A DNA stretch of 64,000 bases from Nemophila menziesii. Its lineage: Eukaryota > Streptophyta > Magnoliopsida > Boraginales > Hydrophyllaceae. The translations under genes were made by a program, and so were the position numbers. The notes beneath the pieces were generated by a model. It searched no databases, was not told the DNA's origin, and was given only the letters and a program-made list of their open reading frames with translations. Positions 23,792 to 34,949 of this stretch are shown here, piece by piece (within the stretch, counting starts at the first letter, position 1; the number at the start of each line of letters is the position of its first letter). Location of the stretch: assembly GCA_029959085.1 (NCBI GenBank), contig JARWIR010000007.1:41219137-41283136 (forward strand). Reading direction: 5' to 3'.

Positions 23792-24372
23792 AGTATTTGG
23801 TCAAGGGTGTTCTTGTGGGACCCACACAAATCATGTTGTACTTGGATGGAATCATGTTAGTTAATGTTGTTAATTGTGTGTATTACTTGTATTGAAATGC
23901 TGAAGAGATCCCAGCATCTTACTTCTCACTTTTTTTTTTGAGTCGTACCATGTTATGCCTGGGCTTTGTATTTATTGGCTTTTCATGATATTGCTTTATT
24001 TACTTTATGAAAGGGTAATTAATGATGAATTGATGCTCTCCAGGGGCCTCTTTCAGCCAAATCAAATGGGACCATTCCGGGGCTATTTTGACACTTTCAT
24101 CTAAGTGTAGGATGACCGGGCTAAATGCAAACGTGTTGGGATATGCATATGAGTATTAAATTTGTCTGTACGACATGTGTCAGGGCATTGTCTAGTAATT
24201 TGATTCTGAGAGTAATTATGGTATCTTTGCTAGTGCGATTTTGGTTCATGGATGTGGTTCACTACAATATTGAATTGATACGGTTAAAAGTAACAACTAA
24301 ACATGACTCGTGAACAAAATAATGTTGAAACTCAAAATTATTGCCCAGCGGTCTGACCCAAAATTGAAACTA
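23792..24372 (+). other. 3' flank of the LNK1-like gene
   Basis: This is the probable 3' UTR up to around 24020. No other gene is recognised; the small frame at 24125-24313 has no support. Confidence 0.4.
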
Positions 24373-24460
24373 GTCCTTTTATTATTATTTTTTTTGTCAA
24401 AGAAACTCGTCCTTTTATTATTATTTTTTTTTTTGTCAAAGAAACTCGTCCTTTTATCAT
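24373..24460. repeat. Tandem duplication of a ~44-bp unit
   Basis: CTCGTCCTTTTATTATTATT followed by a T-run and GTCAAAGAAA is present twice in direct succession, with a third partial start. Confidence 0.8.
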
Positions 24461-25888
24461 AATTTACGATTTCAAGTTATAAAGATACATTAGTAGGAAC
24501 TTAGTAAAAGAAAAACAATTAAGCGGGTCTATTAACATAATATTCCTTAAAAGTTAGAAAATAAATAATTATCAAATTTAAACAATTACATCTGAAATAT
24601 ACATTAAAGCCACTAAATAAATCTACAAAAACTAATAAGTCTTATATTTTTTTTCTTTATTTATGGATTTTTTTTGTAAATTTAAAAGTTTTGAATAAAT
24701 TTTTTAAATAAATTATTTATATAAGTAAAATATTTTTAAAAATTAATAATTGTGAAAAAAATTAGTTTATTTGATTTGTGAAATAATATTTAAAAAAGTA
24801 ACTCAATAATGAGTTTAAAAAGTTTGAGTGGAAAGAATTTCATATTAATTAAAATTTTGAAAATATTAATATAATTTTTTCTTAGTGAATAATATTTCTT
24901 TTTATAGAAAAAATGAAATGATTTTTAGTTTCTCTTCAACATGACATTCAATTCTTATCTGAATATAAGTTAATTTTTCTTTTAAAGTTTACAATTTACT
25001 ATAATATCAAAATAATTCATGAATTATATAGAAATGAATATAAATTGATTTTTTTTAAATTTACAATTTACTATTATATCAGAATTTTTCATGACATATA
25101 TAAAGATTAATATAAATTGATTTTTCTTGTTAAACCTTTCATAGTATAATTCAAAACAACATTAAACCTTTTAAATAGTAAAAAAAATACTCTGTACTTT
25201 ATATTATATGTTTTTATTATTTTTCTAATGTAAAACAATGATATTAACATTTTGAAGGATAAAAGTACGATAATATTTTGAACGCAACAAATACTTAGAT
25301 AATTAATTTTTTTCTAATATATTTTTTTTCTTCTTTATTTACATCTTCTATACGTTTTTGTTTACACCATCTTTGAAATTCTGCGACATTGTTCATGAGC
25401 CACGAATACCATGGTTGAAAAGATTGAAAATTTGACAATAATTTAAACTAACAACTTAGAAAGAGTTTAATGCGATATAGTTGTATCGATTTTTAGAAAT
25501 TCTTTTTAATTTTTTTGATAGTGTAATTCTCTAATTTATAATTATACTTCTCTAATAATAGACATATTAGGCCGAGGGTTAAGGTTTATATAATTTGTTT
25601 GAGATTTAGAATTTATGTTTTTAATTGTAATTATGCTTATTTAACTATGTATATTGATTATTTTTATAAAAGGGGTAATTAGAGATAAATGCCTTCTTAA
25701 TTAAGCTTTTAACTTTTTTAAGCCTCTAATTTTTTTTTTATTTAGAGATAAATGTCTAATAGAACAATTATTTATAGAAAACATCCCCTTTATATTTTTT
25801 ATACCTATACTATCTTTATTATTAAATATATTAGTTTACTTTTAATACAATATTTATTTTTAAATATTAAACAAATAATAGGGTACTT
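24461..25888. other. Very AT-rich intergenic sequence
   Basis: It is dominated by A/T runs. A motif ATAAATTGATTTTTCTT recurs near 25040 and 25110 with ACTATTATATCA-like neighbours. No gene is seen. Confidence 0.4.
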
Positions 25889-25889
25889 C

Positions 25890-25997
25890 TACCACCACCA
25901 CCACCACCACCACCACCACTACCACAACCACCACCACCACTACAACCACCACAACCATCACCACCTCCACCACCACAACCACCACCACCACCACCGC
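25890..25997. repeat. (CCA)n microsatellite
   Basis: About 108 bp of imperfect CCA repeats, read as poly-His on one strand and poly-Gly on the other. It directly abuts the fold-back element at 26014. Confidence 0.9.
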
Positions 25998-26013
25998 CTA
26001 CTACTAAATTCAT

Positions 26014-26447
26014 CACACGCGCGCGTCCGTGAAATTTTTTTAAAATCGTCATAACTAATTCAAAAAAAATCAGAAAATTAAAAAATTTATATTTTTGGAT
26101 AAAGCAAATTAATATTTACGTCTATGATTTTTTTAATTTTTTTAATTTTTTGAATTTTTTTTCCGTAGACACGAAATTCCATGTTTTAAACAGTGAATTT
26201 CGTGTTTGCTGAAAACAAATTCCTTATTTCAAAACATGGAATTCCATGTTTTAAACAATTTCATGTTTAAAACATGGAATTCCGTGTTTGCGAATTAAAA
26301 ATTCAAAAAATTCAAAAAATCTTAAAAAAATTTAAAAAACCATAGACGTAAATATTAATTTGCTTTATCCAAACATATATATTTTTTTTAATTTTTTTAG
26401 AATTAGTTATGACGATTTTAAAAAAATTTCACGGACGCGCGCGTGTG
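26014..26447. mobile_element. 434-bp fold-back (hairpin) element
   Basis: Both arms begin CACACGCGCGCGTCCGTGAA and continue as inverted copies of each other for about 175 nt. Shared blocks include AAAATCGTCATAACTAATTC and GGATAAAGCAAATTAATATT. The loop region holds several copies of the palindrome-containing motif ACATGGAATTCCATG. There is no coding capacity and no clear target duplication. It is probably a MITE or fold-back transposon; a transcript would form a long imperfect double strand. Confidence 0.8.
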
Positions 26448-26604
26448 TTTATTAGTTTTTGTTTTGTTTTTTTCTAATTTTTTTTTAATTGTTAATTATA
26501 AGGGTAGTTTGGGATGAGTCTGTTTTCTATAAAGTATATTATTCTAGACACTTTTTTTTAAATAAGTTTTTTAATAGGCATTAATCTATAATTGACTCAT
26601 AACT

Positions 26605-27294
26605 TAAGAGATTTTTACCCAACGGGTCTTGAAGACCCATCCTATAGACCCAAACACCCTCACTTACTCCACTATTCTTACTAGAATCCACAAATAAGAT
26701 TTAACATTGTACGTCTATTTACATATTGTCTATTATACCCTTAAATATTTTTCATACTATATATTTTAAATCCCATTAATACACACTTCAATCACTCCTA
26801 TTTTAGATATTCAATTTTCATACACTCAGCTTTTTGAAATTTGGATACAATCGTAGGATGGAGTTTTTTATTCTATTACCGACGATTACACGTAAGATTT
26901 CACATCCTTCTTCTTAATATATACATACAATCATTGTGGGAGATTCTTATATGTTGCGTTTCCATCCCTACTCGTTTTTCTACAATTGTTCATTCCATTT
27001 CTTCTAATTACCACCTCTATTTTAGTCTATCGTTGTTTTTGTATTGTTGTTTTGCGTATATCGATTCATTTATCTATTTAGGTTAGGTCTCATTGAGTGT
27101 TTCTATATGGTACGTTTTTTTCTAGGGTTTTAGTTCTTGACTGCATGGTTATTTTTATTGTTTGAGTGCTTATCGTATTTTCCATCCATACCGAGTGTTT
27201 GTATGTATCAGTTGTACTCAATGAGTTGTTATTGTTTGCGTGCACGGGAATCATAGTTTTCAAATTACTTAGATTATTTGAATGCATATGTAGT
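26605..27294 (+). mobile_element. Family H element, partial copy E
   Basis: The terminus GAGATTTTTACCCAAC precedes GGGTCTTGAAGACCC, matching the left ends of copies A-C. A TATA-like CTATATATTTTAAA (about 26758) and an ATG GAG at 26858 after a CT-rich stretch follow the family layout. The solo LTR at 27295 interrupts it. Beyond the LTR, two GAGTACTCAGA/GAGTACTTA phrases (about 28700 and 28740) resemble the heptad array core. No right terminus was found. Confidence 0.55.
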
Positions 27295-28638
27295 TGAAAG
27301 TCCTAGAGGGGGGGGGGGGGGGGGGGGTGAATAGGATTACTAATAAGATTAATGCCTAATTAAAAATCTTTTGGACAATTATAAGTTTAAGAGAAAACTT
27401 CTAAGTCAACTAATATATCAAACACTTATGGGATCATGCAAAGGATAAGTTAGAGGTTCGATATATAAGTTAAACAAGTAAATCGATTATCTATTCTCTT
27501 ACTAACTTAGAAGACCAAAGTTTGATTAGCTAGATAAACATAATCATGATATTCATACTAGTAAGCATATAATCAAACATGTAAAGTGCGGAAAGTAAAT
27601 AGCGTAGGGATAGAAAGATACACACGATTTATAGTGGTTCGGTTTCCCTACATCCACTACCTAAGGAAGCCTCCTTAGGATTTCAAGCTTTTCACTAAGC
27701 TCCCGTGTCTCTCTTAACCGGGTCGAGAATACAATAACCCTTACAACCTCTTCGATAACACGAAGGACAACCTCTTCGAAACCACGAAGGAAACTCTTGT
27801 GTTATCACAACACAAGGACACCGAGTATACTCCCGATACTCAAATTCTCTCTTAATCTATCTATTACAAGAACTATACTTAAGAGGATAAATACAAAGTG
27901 TTTAAAGGGTGAAACAACTTTTCTAAATAATCTCCTAAAGAGTAGATATAACTATAAGCATGTAAACTCCTCTTGAGTAGATAATAACTTTGAAGCTTAT
28001 TGGTTTAAGCTCTTGATCAAGCTTGTATGATTAACTTTGATAGCTTGAGACCTCTAATTTTGTAGGAGAATGATATGTATAATAGTTGAAGTGTGAGAGG
28101 TAAGTTTCTCCTTCAAAGAGGCCATATTTATAGCACAAGAAAGTCCCCAACGGTTATAAAGTTGGTGGGATACTTTGTGCCAAACCGGGTTCCCGGTTTC
28201 CCAAATGCGGGTACCCGGTTTCAATTGCAACGGCTACATAACGGCTATAAAGACTTGATGTTGACTTGAACTTCACCAAACCGGGTTCCCGGTTTTACCA
28301 AATGCGGGTACCCGGTTCTTACTGACTTGGAATTTATGATATTTTGATGCGTTGCTCGGATGGAAAAGTTTTCTTCACGGGAGTTGTAGTAAACATCATT
28401 TTAAGAAACTTTGTTGTTGATCATGAAAGCTAATTCTCAATGTACACAGAAGATAAGGTTAAAAGTAATGGTATGAAAATTAGCTACTAAGGATATGATA
28501 ATAAAGCTTTGATCTAAATGATAAAGATTGTGCTTTTTGATGAATTAGAGTGCAAGATAATAAAGTATAATTAGAACACTAAACAATAGAGGATTTGTCA
28601 CATTAAAACAACTAATCGATGGGGGCAATATGCCAACA
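27295..28638. mobile_element. Solo LTR (1344 bp) with 5-bp target duplication
   Basis: The element begins TGAAAGTCC and ends TGCCAACA (TG...CA rule). GTAGT flanks it on both sides (27290-27294 and 28639-28643). A run of about 20 G residues sits close to the start (about 27308), followed by TGAATAGG. Inside, AAACCGGGTTCCCGGTTT and GCGGGTACCCGGTT occur as a duplicated pair (about 28183 and 28275). No internal retrotransposon domains are present, so this is an LTR left after recombination. Confidence 0.88.
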
Positions 28639-28643
28639 GTAGT

Positions 28644-29780
28644 TTTCAGTGAACTACATTTCCTTATTTGGTTGAATACTTTTGCTTACCGAGTACTCAG
28701 AACATGCTTATTTTCATATCCAGTTAGTGCATGAACACACTGAGTACTTAATGAATTTGTTTTAAAGTTTCGTTTAAAGTGAAAATAAAGTCCCGACTAT
28801 GTGAAGGGAAAACACGATTAGTGTCTCGCCTTTGTCTTGTTATTTAATAGATTGAGTCATCCTTTCTTTGGGGGTTTTAAGTTTACAGTTAAGATAATGA
28901 TCCATGTGTTTTAGAATATTTTGAGGTTTCTGTGCATTATAAGTTAAACTTTTAGGAGGATGTCGGATTTGAATGTTCATTAATGATATAAGGACTCGAG
29001 GAATCAAAGAAGGGTCGTCAAGGAATTGAATAACAAGTTCAAAAAGTCAAGAATTCACTTGGAGCTCAACGAAGATGTGTTTTACAATAACCGAAAACTT
29101 TAAATTGATGCCACAAATGGTCCGTGAGGATTTCAAGTTGAATGATAGTCTGTTGGAATGTTCTTGGAAATACGTACGCATTGGAAAAGTAAATATTTTG
29201 ATATTTGGAGTCCAGATGAAAACTTTATGCTCGTTTTTGTGGCCCAAAAGTCACACCTTTGTGTAAAAACATGAATTTCAAGTGCGTGGAGGTATTTGTA
29301 AAAGATTTGACTCATGGAGCAACCCACTTGTAGTGAGACCCTCAAAATTATGAGAATATATGAGGTTTTTACTTTAATTTACTATTGGCCTATACTCACG
29401 TTGATCTTATAATATTAGACAAATGAATTTCTTAATTATGTCATTTATTTGGAAGTTGTTGACTTATTTTGGAGTAGTTTTTATGATCTTAGTATAGCTT
29501 ATTTTGATTGAATTGAATTCATTTCTTGATTATATTACTATTTGATATATATTTGTTATATGCTCTTTGAAAATTTGGAAAATCATATTTTTTGGTATAC
29601 CGCAAATTTAATTATGCAACTATCAAAAGTTTTTTTAGTATACTGCATAACGGTAAGTATACCGAAAACCTTGGGTCTGGTATACCACATGTGATGGGGA
29701 GCAGCTGGAAAAACATACCACATGGATAATATATGTTGGGGACGTCTTATTAACATTTACACTATAGCTTAACATTTACA
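28644..29780. other. Intergenic sequence, possibly including the rest of family H copy E
   Basis: No coding domain is recognised. Bases 28690-28760 carry two GAGTACT phrases noted under copy E. Overlapping frames at 29047-29345 on both strands have no family features. A phrase GGTATACC(G/A)C recurs around 29594-29700. Confidence 0.4.
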
Positions 29781-30276
29781 GCTTCTACATTTAAAATTCA
29801 TGTCTTTTGTGAATCAGACTGGGCAAGTAACACCATTGATAGACGCTCTACAACTGGATATTGTATTTTTCTTGGCTTTAATATTATTTCTTGGGGCTCT
29901 AAGAAGCAAAGCACTGTGTCTAGATCCTTAACTGAGGCTGAGTATAGGGCAATGGCCCATGTTTCTGCAGAAATTATGTGGGTTACTTACTTATTAAAGA
30001 GTGTACATATCACTTTTCATCAACCTACACTAGCTTGTGATAATCAATCAGCCTTGGCTTTTGCTACTAATCCAGTATTTCATACTCGCACCAGACACAT
30101 TGATGTCGATTTTCACTTCATACGAGAGCAGGTCAAAGCTAAGAAGTTATTACTGCACTATGTTGCTTCTCAGGACAATCTTGTTGATATTTTTACTAAA
30201 GGTTAATCCTCCTCACAATTCACCTACTTACTATCCAAGTTTCCATCTTACGGATACTCAACTTGAGGGGGGATAT
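29781..30276 (+). pseudogene. Ty1/Copia RNase H remnant
   Basis: The frame from about 29788 to 30205 is open. It reads a Copia RNase H C-terminus with CESDWASNTIDRRSTTGYCI, STVSRSLTEAEYRAMAHVSA, LACDNQSALAFATNPVFHTR and DIFTKG. A stop follows TKG; the usual end (FHLTDTQLEGGY) continues in another frame, so there is a frameshift near 30205. The polypurine tract GAGGGGGGATAT lies just before the 3' LTR at 30277. The upstream polyprotein is missing. Confidence 0.88.
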
Positions 30277-30750
30277 TGATGTAAAAGGCAAACAAGAAGC
30301 ATGACTCATCACAAAAGGGGAAAAGGGAATAATTTTTGTTACAAGTTTGTTACAAGAATAGTACTTTCAAACCAGTTGGGTTAGCTCAACTGGCCAGAGC
30401 CTTGCTATTTCTTCAGCATTTAAGGGGGAGGTCCATGGTTCGAATCCTCTCCCTAACGGGTGTAAAGTAAGAAGTACAAGGCTCGAACCTCTCCCTAAAC
30501 ATGGTTAAGGCATGTATATCTCCGTGGGATTAGTCGGATGCGCGCAAGCTAGCCCGGAACCCATGTAACCAAAAAAAAAAAAAATAGTACTTTCAATTAA
30601 TTAAATTTTTGTAGTGTATTAGTCATCTATAAATACACCTTACATTGTAATCACTTTCAATCAATTAAATATACAAAAATTATATTCTCTTTCTCTCTTC
30701 TCTAATAATAAGAAGATGGGAGTTTGGAGAGAAAAGTGAGCTTGGGCGAG
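30277..30750 (+). mobile_element. Copia 3' LTR, interrupted by a SINE
   Basis: It starts TGATGTAAAAGG right after the polypurine tract. It contains the SINE at 30371-30582 and a TATAAATACACC promoter-like sequence at about 30630. The right end is unclear; LNK-like sequence begins at about 30750, so the LTR may be truncated. Confidence 0.65.
30371..30582 (+). mobile_element. tRNA-derived SINE, family S1 (copy 2)
   Basis: Box A TTAGCTCAACTGGCCAGAG, box B GGTTCGAATCC and a second box B-like GGCTCGAACC are followed by a GGATTAGTCGGATGCGCGCA segment and an A-tail of about 14 nt. The perfect 14-bp target duplication AATAGTACTTTCAA lies at 30357-30370 and 30583-30596. It is the best preserved copy in the window. 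Confidence 0.92.
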
Positions 30751-33350
30751 CTATGAACATATATGCATGGTTTTATGTATATTATATTCCTTGGATATGT
30801 GTTTGTGGTTTTAATGTTTGATTGATCTGACTTAAATTAGTTTTATGTTGAATTTTTTTTTTGTAGAGTGAATTCTAACATTTAACTTTTTGCGTGTTGT
30901 TGCTGTTTATCAAATTTGGAGATCAAGGAGAGCTTGTATATCGAACATGAAATTAGCTAAGACCGTGTATATTGAGACCTGGTTGAAGAATTCGAAGGAA
31001 TGTTTGACTTATGCATGAGGTAGGCTTCCCATTTGAATCAGCTAATTTAAAAAGGAGGAAAATGAAGTTTTTATTCATGGATATGTCTTTGTTTGTACTT
31101 GCTTATTCCTCAATCCTTACCTCGTTGAGAGTTTTAATATTGTCGCTCAGGAAGTTTTTCCAAATTGAGGCTTGATTTTAATTGCATAGGTTTTCATATT
31201 TCACAGGTGTAAGAAATATTGAAACAATGATATTCAAAATTAGTTTAATTGCACCATTGATCCCTGTGTTATGAGAAAAAGTCATTGTACCATTTTTTTT
31301 CGAAAAAATAGCTAAATTCTGTAACTGTTATTACAGCTTGAAAATATTAGTTGGGATGACTTTTGTAAGAGCGATGATCATATAGTGCCTCATCATAGTG
31401 ATACACAAGCAACAAAAGATTATCTCAAGCCACTAATAGTAAGAAACCATGCCATGAAGTGAGTTGTGTTGCAAGTAAAACTGGAGATCCAATTAGTGAA
31501 CAGGTATTAGATTTAACATCTGACACGAGCAAATTGTTGGAAAAAGAGGTTCGATCTCAGAAACTTGATAATGTGATTCGTTAGCATCTGAAAGTACCAG
31601 GAAATCAAGTCAATGCATCAAGAGTAACATGGAATCAGCTAACAATTCCTTTAATTATCCGCTTGGTCAAATTTCTGAAGCAGAAGATGGTAGTTTCTTC
31701 AGCAACACTCACGAGGATAAAGATTCTAGTGATCTGTTGTATTATAACTGGTCCGAGACTGCAAATTTTGAAGATGTTGATCGAATATTAAGGAGATTTA
31801 ATAACTAACCCTCTTACCAGTGGAAAATTACTTTATAACTCGTATAATTAAAGCTACTATTTGTGAATTTTTAAACTAATCTTCCAGAACTTGTGATTCA
31901 ACTTTTGGACTTAGTGCAAGTAATGAAGATGATATATGGGTTGTGTTTTCATCAGCAGAGGCTATTGGTGGATTAATGTCGGACATAAAATAATTATGTC
32001 CTGAGTCAAGCGTACCAAAATGTAAATCAGAGACTCGTTATCTATCTAAGCTAAATTGTACAAGTACAAAACCGACCATTCAGAATATATCTGATTTGTT
32101 CGAAGACAATTATTGGTCTTCAAACAGAGATGATTAATTGTCTTTCTCAAATGGATGTGACAGTTAAGATGGGTGTGTACCTGAAGGACAGGTCAGTACA
32201 CATCACTATGTATGAACTTCATTTTGTGGTTTTAAATAAGCACAAAATCTATCGTTAGAAACTTAGACATGAACACCCCATATAAAACTAGAAGGAAATT
32301 AGCTTCAAATCCACAATGCAGCTTAATATTTCTTATAACAATCATGTTTGAATTCAAAATCATATTACTCTTGATAGGTTAATGTTTGAAATTATCTGCA
32401 TAATCAAACCCACATGGAAAGGAAGGACCAATATCTAGGATACTATTCAGTTGAATATATGCAGATGATATTCAATTATTCATTACATAGCTAATGATTA
32501 CAACAGATCAAATCAGGTTGAGTCTGTGAAGGACACCATTAATCCTTTTTTTTCACGTATCAAATGAGAAGAGAGAAAAGTTAAATCAACATCATGGTTT
32601 CGAGTAATCTTTCAATAACAAAATTTTGGACTTAAGTATAGTCATATTTCACTATAGAAAAAGGTTGATTATGGTGGTAATGAGTTTGTAAATTTTACTG
32701 ATGATAAGCTGGGAGATCCTAGCTCTTCGATGATGTCTGGATTGAATGATATCTCTATAGAATCAACTAGTTTTCACCATCTTCAACATGTTATGGAACA
32801 GGTATGGTATTTACTCAAGGTATTAAGACTTGTTATAAAAATTGTACAGATGGTTTAACCGAGAATTAAAATCTTGTTTTAGTTGGATATAACAACAAAG
32901 CTTCGGAATTTGGATAGTTTGTATCGCTTAGCTCGCGGTGCTGAAACAAGGCATACCTCTGAAACACCAAGTAATGGCTGCCCCGTTGATGGAGTTTCCA
33001 TGATAGAAGGAAAACTCAAGTAAGCAGATTTTTCCCTTTTGTTTCGGCTCTATTCCCTTAAACAAAAGGTATTGTCCTTAAACATAGGGTATCTTTCTCT
33101 TTGTGTAGGTGCACAGATATCATGGATTTCAAAACTAATAAAATCCGATAGATCCATTTGTAGCTCATCTATTTTTCATCGGCCCTCGGATATATCTGTG
33201 AGCTCGCATATGATGGGTGAAAAATATGTTAAGGAAGAAGAAATAGGAGATTGTTGTACTAGGATTCGAACCCTGTACCTTTCGCTTTATCCCCTTAGGG
33301 CTGAAGGAATAGCAAAGCTTTGGTCGTTGAGCTAACCCAATTGGTTGTGA
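30750..33350 (+). pseudogene. LNK1-like pseudogene (tandem duplicate of the gene at 22092)
   Basis: Exon-like blocks follow the order of the intact gene. These are second leader exon plus start region (about 30870-31017), then 31337-31792, 31888-32191, 32378-32801, 32881-33020 and 33107-33253. Defects are visible. The first coding exon has a 4-nt deletion. The long exon has a frameshift leading to an early stop near 31462. The donor after that exon is GA instead of GT (31793-31794), and stops occur in later exons (for example near 31990 and 32136). The C-terminus runs into a SINE at 33254. The promoter and first leader exon are absent; a Copia LTR abuts the homology. Some stretches are longer than in the intact gene (CDSTFGLSAS and GCPVDGVSM have no counterpart there) and look ancestral. 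No function is expected. Confidence 0.88.
33254..33346 (-). mobile_element. tRNA-derived SINE, family S1 (copy 3, truncated)
   Basis: The complement begins ACCAATTGGGTTAGCTCAAC and ends shortly after box B GGGTTCGAATCC. It replaces the last residues and stop of the LNK pseudogene and about 60-80 bp of 3' flank, compared with the intact copy at 23775-23855. Confidence 0.8.
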
Positions 33351-33804
33351 CTTACATATGTTAATTTTGTTAATTGTGTATCACATTAGTTTCATGTGGA
33401 ATGGGTACAATATGTAATAATAAAATCAAGTACAATCATTAAAATATTGTTTACTTATTCTTCAATAGACAGTGGAAATTTAATTCGTAAAAGGAAGGGA
33501 CTCAAATTATTGACTTGTACACTTTAGTGATTTGAACATGAATTTAATTACAATAAGAAATATAAATGTCAACTGTCATTTGGAGTAATTGCGTTTATGT
33601 ATAGCTTGGATTGAGTCGAGTGTATTGGAACTAGAAATGTTCAGCAAGATTTGTTTATTCATTGATTCACTATTCACTTCTGAAAACAGATTACATGAAT
33701 AGCTATAATTTACCGTACATGTGAACTGAAAATGTATATAAATTAACTAAAATAACATCAATGGAATGCCTTATATTGAGATCAACGAAATCAAGTATCA
33801 GTGA
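33351..33804 (-). other. 3' flank of peroxidase 1
   Basis: From about 33455 the sequence matches the 3' flanks of peroxidases 2 and 3, including a GAATAGTGAATMAATGAATAAA-like stretch that could serve as polyadenylation signal. Toward 33351 it is LNK pseudogene 3' flank. Confidence 0.55.
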
Positions 33805-34761
33805 TTAGTTAATGGCAGAGCAAAGTTTGCGGATTTCACCATTGATCCCGGTCTTCACTTCAACATTACTCATTTTAACCATGGAATGAGTAAATTCCAC
33901 GTTATATCTCAACCCAAGCAGCCCCCTTAAACCCAAGAAACGTTGTACATATGTCTTTGTAGAGTTATCCGTCCATAATTTTTGGTCTGATTCCAAAATC
34001 CCTTTTCCATTTCTCAAGTTTGCGAAAAACGAGTTGTCAAATGTGTTTTCACTGCCATTGTCAAGTCCGATACGCTTTGAAACATCGCCATTTTCTGGAC
34101 AAAGAGCCTGAAGTTGAGAGACAAATGCCGGGGCGATAGAAGGGTCAGGACCACCATTGGTGAAGTTATACAATCTGTATCTGAAGAATTGACATGCTGA
34201 GGTTCCAATAGTATGTCCACCAACTAGGGCTACAAGGTCCTGAGTATTGAGTCCCTTAGCGGCAAACTTCTGCTTCTGAACATCAACAGAATCTCTGAAA
34301 CCGGGCAAGTTAGAAGTTTCAGAAGCTAATGAAACACGACCATCTCTTCGTCCAGTTGGCACACTCCAACTCAATCCCTTAGTGACCGTGACAGAATCTC
34401 TAGCAGCAAGAGCAAGAATGTCAGCACAAGAGACAACACCAGGGCATATTGCTTCGATTTGGCGCTTAGCATCTTCGATAACTTCATATCCTCTTAACAA
34501 ACGATTAGGTGCAGCTGTTTTCTCAGTGTTTGCACCATCAACGAGGATAGAAGCATCACAACCATTGACAAAGCAATCATGGAAATGCATTCTAAGTAAT
34601 CCAGGTGCAATTGTTGGATTCTTTTGAAAATGAGAAGTCACTGTGGATTTGACAATGGATTCGGCTCGTGAACATGTACGAGAATAGAATCCTACACGAG
34701 TGCCTTGACCTAGTGCCGTAGTAGCAACCATGGAAAGCAAGAAATACACTAAAATGGACAT
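33805..34761 (-). CDS. Class III secretory peroxidase, copy 1
   Basis: The protein has 318 residues, a normal family length, and no intron. A signal peptide (residues 1-18, ending ALG) precedes mature QGTRVGFY, suggesting secretion to cell wall or apoplast. Heme-site residues are present: distal Arg57 and His61 in [19 protein letters not shown], and proximal His183 in [17 protein letters not shown]. The eight family cysteines (30, 63, 68, 106, 112, 190, 221, 314) are all there and can form the four standard disulfides. Such enzymes oxidise phenolics with hydrogen peroxide (lignification, defence); the substrate here is unknown. It differs from copy 3 at only three residues (V227, N266, L313 here). 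Most class III peroxidase genes have up to three introns, so the intronless state is notable. The TATA box is about 180 bp upstream. Confidence 0.95.
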   Translation of the reverse strand: MSILVYFLLSMVATTALGQGTRVGFYSRTCSRAESIVKSTVTSHFQKNPTIAPGLLRMHFHDCFVNGCDASILVDGANTEKTAAPNRLLRGYEVIEDAKRQIEAICPGVVSCADILALAARDSVTVTKGLSWSVPTGRRDGRVSLASETSNLPGFRDSVDVQKQKFAAKGLNTQDLVALVGGHTIGTSACQFFRYRLYNFTNGGPDPSIAPAFVSQLQALCPENGDVSKRIGLDNGSENTFDNSFFANLRNGKGILESDQKLWTDNSTKTYVQRFLGLRGLLGLRYNVEFTHSMVKMSNVEVKTGINGEIRKLCSAIN

Positions 34762-34942
34762 TTTATCAAAATGCTTATTAAGAAATCGACTTAATTTATA
34801 GCCAATAGGTATCGAAGGGATGATAAAAATAAATGGATGATAAATATATGTATATATAAGTAGCTATGAAACTATGAAAGCGAGGGATTAAGAGATCTTA
34901 TTCGCTTGTGAGTTGTGATATTGCATGAAGATGGAGAAGGGT

Positions 34943-34949
34943 ATTTATA
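34943..34949 (-). promoter_or_regulatory. TATA box of peroxidase 1
   Basis: TATAAAT (minus strand) lies in the conserved context GTGCATGTATAAATACC shared by all three peroxidase promoters. A TTTGACTTTT W-box-like element sits about 25-30 bp further upstream. Confidence 0.7.

Noticed and set aside
25752..26054. Poly-His and poly-Gly open frames
   Set aside because: Produced by the (CCA)n microsatellite and the adjoining fold-back arm.
27308..27328. G-run as an assembly gap or vector sequence
   Set aside because: It lies inside an LTR with clean ends and target duplication; only its exact length is doubtful.
34014..34223. 69-residue second frame within the peroxidases
   Set aside because: Out-of-frame shadow of the coding sequence in all three copies.
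34382..34627. 81-residue frame opposite peroxidase 1 (also at 48655 and 58778)
   Set aside because: Exact antisense shadow of the conserved peroxidase coding sequence; it is conserved only because the gene is.
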